Below, one piece after another: positions 18,392 through 22,479 of a stretch of 22,479 bases of DNA. Location of the stretch: positions 1-22,479 of the forward strand of contig NZ_FOYO01000004.1 in assembly GCF_900111945.1 (NCBI RefSeq). The letters are read 5' to 3'. Within the stretch, counting starts at the first letter, position 1; every line of letters begins with the position of its first letter. Source of the DNA: Litoreibacter janthinus (GTDB lineage Bacteria > Pseudomonadota > Alphaproteobacteria > Rhodobacterales > Rhodobacteraceae). The notes under the pieces were generated by a model. That model had not been told where the DNA came from. It worked only from the letters and a program-made list of their open reading frames with translations, and did no database searches. The translations under genes and the position numbers were made by a program.

Positions 18392-18419
18392 GATCTACAG
18401 TCTTTGTTGTACGTGTCAA
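18392..18419 (-). promoter_or_regulatory. Candidate nusG promoter overlapping the upstream stop codon
   Basis: On the minus strand a perfect -35 TTGACA (18414-18419) contains the TGA stop codon of the PLP-enzyme gene. A 16-bp spacer and TAGATC (18392-18397) follow. The transcript would carry a leader of about 190 nt with a CCGGC/GCCGG hairpin (18219-18231) near the nusG ribosome-binding site. The -10 match is weak (three of six), but some promoter is needed if the PLP gene is not read through. Confidence 0.4.
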
Positions 18420-19576
18420 CTATTGGCCCGCGTCAGTGCCTGTTCGAGGTCGTAAATCAGATCGTCAGCGTCTTCGATCCCGATCGAAAGACGCAACAAA
18501 CGAGGGTGCACAGGGAAGCCTTCACCCGACACAGTTTTGCGATGCTCGATTAGGCTCTCGACTCCGCCCAGCGAGGTCGCGGGATAGAACACCTCGCAAA
18601 AGCGGGTAACGTCTATTGCTGTCGTCTCGGAGCCTTTCACGATGATCGACATCATGCCACCAAACTGGCCACCAGTCTGCTTCTTGGCAACCTCATGGCC
18701 AGGATCAGACGGCAATCCCGGATAGAGTACCTTTTCGACATGAGGGTGACCGTCAAAGTGCTTAGCGACGGCGATAGCGTTCTGGCACGACCGCTCAACC
18801 CGCAGAAACAACGTCCTCATCCCGCGGATCAGCAACCAAGCATCAAAGGAATGCAGGACCGTGCCTTGAAGCTTGCGAACCATGCAGATTTCGTCCCAGA
18901 ACTGCCCCGTTTCGCGCACCGACAACACACCAGCGGTGACATCTGAATGACCGTTCAGATATTTCGTGGCTGAATGGAACGAGATGTCCGCGCCAAAATC
19001 CAGCGCGCGCGTCAGGTTTGGTGGCGTGCCGGTGCAGTCTGTCAGCAGTTTTGCCCCCGCCCCGTGCGCGATCTCAGCGGCCCCTGCGATGTCCGTGACC
19101 TCCCAATCGGGATTGTTTGGCGTCTCGACCCAGACCAGATTGGTTTTACCGGGGCGCACAGCAGCCGCAAGCTCATCAAGATTGCCGGCGGTATAATAGG
19201 ACACTTCGATGCGGCCGTTTGCTTCGTAGTTCTGAATTTGCGCAAGAACGCCATGATACATGACCCGTGGGGCGACCACGTGCGCACCAGTTGGCAGATG
19301 CTCGATCACAGCTGTGCACGCAGACATGCCCGACGCAAACAAAAGGGACTCCTTCGCCCCTTCCAACTCTGCGATCACGGCCTCAGCCTGCGCAGTTGTC
19401 TGGCTCCCGTCACGGCGATACCAATATGGCTTGCGAACTTGATAGTTCTCATCCCGCGCATATGTCGCGGCAGGCTGTATCGAAGGGATGACCGCACCGG
19501 TTTCCGCCTCGACGAAGTGCAAAGCCTGAGTAACACGCGTGACGAGCGAGGGCGTGCGGTTGCTTTTATCGGTCAT
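18416..19576 (-). CDS. Cys/Met metabolism PLP-dependent enzyme (cystathionine beta-lyase-like)
   Basis: This 386-aa enzyme belongs to the Cys/Met-metabolism PLP family (fold type I), which makes or breaks C-S bonds in methionine and cysteine metabolism. K205 in HSATKYLNGH is the Schiff-base lysine, D180 is the likely partner of the PLP ring nitrogen, SGMSA (82-86) binds phosphate, Y107 is the ring-stacking tyrosine, and ETPNNP (151-156) is conserved. The usual Y-x-R-x-x-N-P-T motif reads YRRDGSQTT (53-61), a notable variant. Cystathionine beta-lyase (metC-like) is the best guess; gamma-synthase, gamma-lyase or a sulfhydrylase are possible. The ATG at 19576 is preferred over an in-frame GTG at 19627. 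The gene separates secE from nusG. Confidence 0.85.
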   Translation of the reverse strand: MTDKSNRTPSLVTRVTQALHFVEAETGAVIPSIQPAATYARDENYQVRKPYWYRRDGSQTTAQAEAVIAELEGAKESLLFASGMSACTAVIEHLPTGAHVVAPRVMYHGVLAQIQNYEANGRIEVSYYTAGNLDELAAAVRPGKTNLVWVETPNNPDWEVTDIAGAAEIAHGAGAKLLTDCTGTPPNLTRALDFGADISFHSATKYLNGHSDVTAGVLSVRETGQFWDEICMVRKLQGTVLHSFDAWLLIRGMRTLFLRVERSCQNAIAVAKHFDGHPHVEKVLYPGLPSDPGHEVAKKQTGGQFGGMMSIIVKGSETTAIDVTRFCEVFYPATSLGGVESLIEHRKTVSGEGFPVHPRLLRLSIGIEDADDLIYDLEQALTRANS

Positions 19577-19634
19577 GGTATCGTCGCCTTTGATGGGAAA
19601 TCTTGGCGCGATCTGACTTGAAAACACGAGGCTC

Positions 19635-19682
19635 CGCCAGCGCTTTTTCAGCTGGCGCTTCCAGCCAGGAATCTAAGGCTGG
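19635..19682 (-). promoter_or_regulatory. Two tandem stem-loops just downstream of secE
   Basis: CCAGCC/GGCTGG (19661-19666 with 19677-19682) and CGCCAGC/GCTGGCG (19635-19641 with 19651-19657) lie within 65 bp after the secE stop and 59 bp before the PLP-enzyme start. The second is followed on the minus strand by GAGCCTCGTGTTTTC, a poor U-tract. They may end or attenuate the secE transcript or protect its 3' end. Confidence 0.45.
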
Positions 19683-19696
19683 AATCGCAAAGTGGC

Positions 19697-19891
19697 CTAG
19701 AACAGGCCGAAGATACTGTTCAGGCCGGTGCGAATGCCGATATCAACGAACGAGAAGAAGATCGCTGTGATCGTGGCCAAGATGAACACCATAACGGTCG
19801 TCAGCATGACTTCGCGACGCGTCGGCCAAACAATCTTCGAGACCTCGCCGCGGACCTGCTGGATAAACTGTGCTGGATTCGTGCGTGCCAT
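19697..19891 (-). CDS. secE: Preprotein translocase subunit SecE
   Basis: This 64-aa protein is the short, single-span form of SecE. It clamps SecY in the SecYEG channel of the inner membrane. The cytosolic amphipathic part contains the conserved VRGEVSKIVWPTRREVMLTT. One membrane segment follows (VMVFILATITAIFFSFVDIGI), and the C-terminus is short. It is full length for alphaproteobacteria. The ATG at 19891 has AAAGG upstream. It has its own promoter-like element and is not adjacent to nusG as in most bacteria. Confidence 0.97.
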   Translation of the reverse strand: MARTNPAQFIQQVRGEVSKIVWPTRREVMLTTVMVFILATITAIFFSFVDIGIRTGLNSIFGLF

Positions 19892-19919
19892 GATCGGACC
19901 TTTGGTTGCGTTCAGGGGT

Positions 19920-19948
19920 CAGTTACGTCCACTTTGCCCGCATTGCAA
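19920..19948 (-). promoter_or_regulatory. Candidate secE promoter (TTGCAA-N17-TAACTG)
   Basis: On the minus strand TTGCAA (19943-19948) is followed by a 17-bp spacer and TAACTG (19920-19925). Transcription would start about 20 nt before the secE ATG, leaving just enough room for its ribosome-binding site. The architecture is nearly identical to the element before tRNA-Trp. Confidence 0.5.
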
Positions 19949-20030
19949 GAGGGCGGCGCGCGAAACGTGGTCAAGATGCCGCTCCATCTATCGCCGTCTG
20001 CGGAATCGTATCGGCCTCTAACTACTCTGC

Positions 20031-20816
20031 TCAATCGTCGTCGCGCAGTCTCGCGAACTGGTCGATCACCATTTGCATATAGGGCGTGCCGTCGGGGTGG
20101 ATGCCATCCAGAACCTCGTCCACTTGCGTCACGTGCCCCTTCACCTTGGTATCTATCAAGGTAACAGGTGCGCCGACTTGCTGGGCGCGTGCAGCGCCCA
20201 ATTGCGCGTTGCTCAGGTCAATGATCCGGTCATTGGGGCCGTGAAACATCAAACACGGTGGCCCATCCGGCTCAAGCCGCCACGGCTGAACAATAGCGGA
20301 AGAGATCGCCACGACTGTGTCCGGCCGAGAAACACGGCGAACCCAAGGCATCGGAGGATAAGCCAAAGCCAATCCAGCGATACCTCCAGCCGAAATTCCC
20401 AGAACTCCCAATTTGCGCGAGGCGATACCAAGGCGTTCACCTTCGACCCAAAGATATTCGATCGCATTGGACATATCCTCCATCGCCGCCATGAAAGATG
20501 CGCCATAGAGATTTGGCGAAAGGGTCAAACCGACCTTCTCGGTTCGCGCAATTTGCGCTTCGATATGAGCAACATCTTCTTCCGAAAACGCGTCGTTTTC
20601 TGTCCGAAGTCGGTAGCTGATCGATGCCATGGCAAATCCGGCTTCGGTCAATTTCAATGCAAAATGACCAGTCTCCACGTGCGCCCGATGTCCGCGGCGG
20701 AAACCGCCGCCATGCGCATAAATCACGCAGGCATCGGCAGTCAGGCTGTCAGGAAGATAAAGGTCGAGCGCCAGTTGATGGCGCGGGTCGTATACTATGT
20801 CTGAGACACATTTCAT
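20031..20816 (-). CDS. Alpha/beta hydrolase (HSL/carboxylesterase type)
   Basis: This 261-aa protein is a serine hydrolase of the hormone-sensitive-lipase/esterase branch. The oxyanion motif HGGGF is at 35-39, and the nucleophile elbow GISAG contains S142. D196 in HGPNDRII and H228 in KGHVT complete a likely catalytic triad. There is no signal peptide, so it should be cytosolic. It probably hydrolyses small acyl esters or related amides; the physiological substrate is unknown. It starts only 37 bp after the 3' end of tRNA-Trp, without a clear promoter or good ribosome-binding site, so it may be transcribed through the tRNA. It separates tRNA-Trp from secE. Confidence 0.85.
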   Translation of the reverse strand: MKCVSDIVYDPRHQLALDLYLPDSLTADACVIYAHGGGFRRGHRAHVETGHFALKLTEAGFAMASISYRLRTENDAFSEEDVAHIEAQIARTEKVGLTLSPNLYGASFMAAMEDMSNAIEYLWVEGERLGIASRKLGVLGISAGGIAGLALAYPPMPWVRRVSRPDTVVAISSAIVQPWRLEPDGPPCLMFHGPNDRIIDLSNAQLGAARAQQVGAPVTLIDTKVKGHVTQVDEVLDGIHPDGTPYMQMVIDQFARLRDDD

Positions 20817-20820
20817 GAGT

Positions 20821-20833
20821 GGCTAGCATAGCC
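20821..20833 (-). promoter_or_regulatory. Small hairpin between tRNA-Trp and the hydrolase
   Basis: GGCTA/TAGCC (20821-20825 with 20829-20833) forms a perfect 5-bp stem with a 3-nt loop, 20 bp after the tRNA CCA end and 4 bp before the hydrolase start codon. There is no U-run. It could mark the processed 3' trailer of the tRNA or limit translation of the hydrolase. Confidence 0.35.
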
Positions 20834-20853
20834 CCTTACTCAAAACAACTAAA

Positions 20854-20929
20854 TGGCAGGGGCTGAGGGACTCGAACCCACGACCCTCGGTTTTGGAGAC
20901 CGATGCTCTACCAACTGAGCTAAGCCCCT
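20854..20929 (-). tRNA. trnW: tRNA-Trp (anticodon CCA), CCA end encoded
   Basis: The 76-nt cloverleaf begins AGGGGCTTAGCTCAGTTGGT. It has a 7-bp acceptor stem AGGGGCT/AGCCCCT, D-arm GCTC/GAGC, anticodon stem TCGGT/ACCGA with loop CTCCAAA (anticodon CCA for UGG), a 5-nt variable loop, TTCGAGT T-loop, discriminator G and an encoded CCA. The T-stem GTGGG/CCCTC has one U-U mismatch. tRNA-Trp directly upstream of secE-nusG is an old bacterial arrangement; here one gene has been inserted between them. Confidence 0.97.
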
Positions 20930-20944
20930 GCACTTAATTATGCG

Positions 20945-20973
20945 GTGTTATTAAAGCAGAGGTAGCTTTGCAA
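20945..20973 (-). promoter_or_regulatory. Candidate tRNA-Trp promoter (TTGCAA-N17-TAACAC)
   Basis: On the minus strand TTGCAA (20968-20973), a 17-bp spacer and TAACAC (20945-20950) place the transcription start about nine bases before the mature tRNA 5' end, a typical leader length. The same hexamers and spacing occur before secE. Confidence 0.5.
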
Positions 20974-21005
20974 GGGATCATCTTCACTATCAGCTCAGTT
21001 TTGGC

Positions 21006-21042
21006 CCTCTGTCCGCCTGCGAGGGGACCAAGCAGACAGAGG
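21006..21042 (-). repeat. Inverted repeat downstream of the small exported-peptide gene
   Basis: CCTCTGTC (21006-21013) and GACAGAGG (21035-21042) form a perfect 8-bp stem with a 21-nt loop, starting 9 bp after the stop of the 53-aa gene. No U-run follows on either strand. It may protect the 3' end of the short mRNA or act in Rho-dependent termination. Confidence 0.5.
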
Positions 21043-21051
21043 TGCCACCTG

Positions 21052-21213
21052 TCATTGGCGAGGAAGCCCTGACAGGATAGAAACCAGCGCATCAAGCTGT
21101 GCATCAGACAGAGTCTCCAAGTCGGTTGGCTCGGCAACTCCGGAAGAGCCCGCTACTGCGGGCAGCGCGGACAGGCTGAGAGCCACACCAAGCGCTAGAA
21201 ACAGATTTCTCAT
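21052..21213 (-). CDS. Small exported peptide, 53 aa, unknown function
   Basis: The ATG at 21213 is preceded by GAAAGGAA with good spacing. The product begins MRNLFLALGVALSLSALPAVA, a textbook Sec signal peptide with likely cleavage after AVA (residue 21). That leaves a mature peptide of about 32 aa, beginning GSSGVAEPTD and ending in LETLSDAQLDALVSILSGL, a probable acidic amphipathic helix, then PRQ. It has no cysteine and no lipobox. An in-frame start eight codons upstream is less likely because it lacks the ribosome-binding site and would spoil the signal peptide. I do not recognise a family. Confidence 0.65.
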   Translation of the reverse strand: MRNLFLALGVALSLSALPAVAGSSGVAEPTDLETLSDAQLDALVSILSGLPRQ

Positions 21214-21628
21214 CGTTGTGTTCCTTTCGATGAACACTCGATTCCCTTCGAGTCAGGATCGAACCGCAAATGGCTCGGTACTCTCATATGTGGTTCGGCG
21301 AAGGTCGATTTGAAGACACGATCGGCTCGCGTCGGCTCACACACAAGTGAGCGGAACAAATGCAACTACCAGAACCACTGTATGCCTCTGTAAAATATAA
21401 CTTTTCCTACTCAAGAGACGCGGACTCCGATGAAGAGTAGCATTGCACACACAATGTGCATTTGTGCGTTTTCAAAGGCACAGTGGCCTAACTGAACGAT
21501 GCGGCAAGAAGAGTCCTATTTTCCGATAAGGGAACCCATTTTGCCGAACCGGCTCAAGCAACCCTTCGTGACGTCGATGGCAATCTAGGCGGAGGCCCGC
21601 CAGATCCTGGCGCGCCTCCGCCTAGAGT
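21214..21628. other. 415-bp non-coding stretch rich in inverted repeats
   Basis: No convincing gene lies here. It contains several perfect or near-perfect dyads: ACTCGA/TCGAGT (21236-21241 with 21248-21253), CGAACCGCA with TGTGGTTCG (21260-21268 with 21289-21297, one mismatch), GCTCAC/GTGAGC (21335-21340 with 21347-21352) and TGCACA/TGTGCA (around 21453-21469). The part nearer 21400 is AT-rich (TAAAATATAACTTTT). The first three lie within 140 bp upstream of the small exported-peptide gene and may be its leader or operators. The left of the gap belongs to that gene and the right end to the acetyltransferase terminator region. Confidence 0.5.
21585..21625 (-). terminator. Compound hairpin directly after the acetyltransferase gene
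   Basis: An 11-bp perfect outer stem (21585-21595 with 21615-21625) encloses a perfect 6-bp inner stem CGCCAG/CTGGCG (21598-21603 with 21607-21612). The structure begins three bases after the stop codon. On the minus strand it is followed by ATTGCC, with no U-run, so it is a hairpin-only terminator or a 3'-end stabiliser rather than a standard intrinsic terminator. Confidence 0.55.
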
Positions 21629-22279
21629 CTAGGGTGCACACTTCGCCAATGCAGATAGATCTGCACCGCATATTGCCGCCTCATGGTCCAAAATTCGGTC
21701 AATCGGCCAATCCCACCACGCGAGCGACAGCAAGGTAAGGACAGTCTGCGGATCGAACCGCATCCGTACCACGCGCGCTGGATTGCCCGCAACAATCGCG
21801 TAGTCGGGGATATCCCCCGAAACTACGCTGCCTGCTCCTACAATCACGCCGCAGCCAATCTTGGCACCCGGTAGAATACGAGCGCCCTGTCCGATCCATA
21901 CATCATGTCCGATCACGGTGTCTGCGCCGGCTTCGGGCATTGAAGGTCGGTTCTTGCGGCCCCCGCCAAACGCCATGAACGGGAAGCTGGTGAAGCCGTC
22001 ATACCGGTGATTGGCCGAGGACGTGATAAATTGAACACCGTCAGCAAACTGGCAGAACTTTCCGATCACCAACCGTTCGGGCGAGAACGTGTACAAATAA
22101 GGCGCGAGATGTCTGGCCCAATCGTCGGGCGGGTGATGTGCGCTTGCATAGCTGTAGGCACCAACCTTGAAGCGGGGATGGTCTATCGCGGGTTCAAGGA
22201 ACACAGTTCCCGCGTGGACGGTGCCGTCTGGCAAAACTATGGGAAAGCGCTCGGATGGCGCAGGAAAACGGTCTGACAT
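21629..22279 (-). CDS. CatB-related O-acetyltransferase (hexapeptide-repeat, XAT type)
   Basis: This 216-aa protein is a left-handed beta-helix acetyltransferase of the xenobiotic acetyltransferase type. It uses acetyl-CoA to O-acetylate small molecules. The catalytic-type histidine H91 lies in ITSSANHRYDGFTSFPF, and the hexapeptide repeats run through DTVIGHDVWIGQGARILPGA to GAGSVVSGDIPDYAIVAGNPARVV. Members include chloramphenicol and streptogramin acetyltransferases, but most chromosomal relatives have unknown substrates, so antibiotic resistance should not be assumed. The ATG at 22279 has GAAAGG eight bases upstream. No signal peptide; cytosolic, probably a trimer. Confidence 0.9.
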   Translation of the reverse strand: MSDRFPAPSERFPIVLPDGTVHAGTVFLEPAIDHPRFKVGAYSYASAHHPPDDWARHLAPYLYTFSPERLVIGKFCQFADGVQFITSSANHRYDGFTSFPFMAFGGGRKNRPSMPEAGADTVIGHDVWIGQGARILPGAKIGCGVIVGAGSVVSGDIPDYAIVAGNPARVVRMRFDPQTVLTLLSLAWWDWPIDRILDHEAAICGADLSALAKCAP

Positions 22280-22342
22280 TAGGCAAGCCTTTCGAGATCT
22301 GGGAAATGAGTTCAGTCAGATCGCGGCGTTGTTCATGTCACC

Positions 22343-22380
22343 CTCCATTGGTTGTGCTCGTAACTTAGCACAGGATGGAG
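22343..22380 (-). promoter_or_regulatory. Two-part dyad upstream of the acetyltransferase gene
   Basis: CTCCAT/ATGGAG (22343-22348 with 22375-22380) flanks TGTGCT/AGCACA (22353-22358 with 22367-22372), so the two inverted repeats are nested on nearly the same centre. The dyad lies 64-101 bp upstream of the start codon and just after the terminator of the next gene. It could be an operator for a dimeric regulator or a leader hairpin. Confidence 0.4.
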
Positions 22381-22386
22381 GTGCAA

Positions 22387-22417
22387 AAAAGGCCGCCCCG
22401 TTTCGGAGCGGCCTTTT
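22387..22417 (-). terminator. Rho-independent terminator of the gene at the right edge
   Basis: AAAAGGCCGC (22387-22396) pairs with GCGGCCTTTT (22408-22417), with a nested CCG/CGG at the loop. On the minus strand six U follow the GC stem; on the plus strand TTTT follows, so it can work in both directions. It begins 7 bp after the stop of the partial gene to its right. Confidence 0.9.
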
Positions 22418-22424
22418 CTAATCA

Positions 22425-22479
22425 TTAACAACCGAGTGGGTTCTCATTGCTCTTGCGAGCAACTGCCACCCACGTGGCG
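22425..22479 (-). CDS. C-terminal fragment of an unidentified gene (runs off the right edge)
   Basis: The minus-strand frame ending in TAA at 22425-22427 reads ATWVAVARKSNENPLGC over its last 17 codons. A terminator hairpin starts 7 bp after the stop, just as expected for a real gene end. The fragment is too short to assign a family. The other two frames stop within this segment or lack such a context. Confidence 0.55.
   Translation of the reverse strand, partial: ATWVAVARKSNENPLGC

Noticed and set aside
21629..22279. Reading the acetyltransferase as a chloramphenicol or streptogramin resistance gene
   Set aside because: The family is broad and mostly of unknown substrate; there is no mobile element or resistance context nearby.

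Overview
The window is core-genome sequence from an alphaproteobacterium, most likely a marine Rhodobacteraceae (Roseobacter-group) species. This placement rests on the roughly 55% G+C coding style, the forms of RpoB (about 1377 aa), RpoC (1413 aa) and EF-G (706 aa), and a Roseobacter-type Hint-domain protein. The genus cannot be named from the sequence alone.

Nearly everything lies on the minus strand, so transcription runs from high to low coordinates. In that order: the 3' end of an unidentified gene with its terminator (22387-22479); a CatB-like acetyltransferase (21629-22279); a gene for a 53-aa exported peptide (21052-21213); tRNA-Trp(CCA) (20854-20929); an alpha/beta hydrolase (20031-20816); secE; a Cys/Met-metabolism PLP enzyme (18416-19576); nusG; rplK and rplA; a Hint-domain protein (15074-16162); rplJ and rplL; rpoB and rpoC; one plus-strand exported protein (4576-5061); an EamA/DMT permease (3490-4401); then rpsL, rpsG, fusA and the first 31 codons of tuf.

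This is the classical bacterial information-processing cluster (tRNA-Trp, secE, nusG, L11/L1, L10/L12, RNA polymerase beta/beta', S12/S7/EF-G/EF-Tu). Five accessory genes are inserted exactly at the junctions between the ancestral transcription units. After each insertion the downstream core unit has a candidate promoter of its own. The clearest is TTGACA-N17-TATTAC before rpsL. Related TTGCAA-N17-TAAC elements precede tRNA-Trp and secE, and a TTGACA overlaps the stop codon of the PLP-enzyme gene before nusG. Core units end in clear hairpins (rplA, rpoC). Structured leaders precede rplJ (probable L10 leader), rpoB and rplK (possible L1 site).

I see no CRISPR array, insertion sequence, integrase, prophage gene or clear defence system. 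The least explained parts are the Hint protein lodged between the L11/L1 and L10/L12 units, the small exported peptide behind a leader with three inverted repeats, and the isolated plus-strand exported protein.
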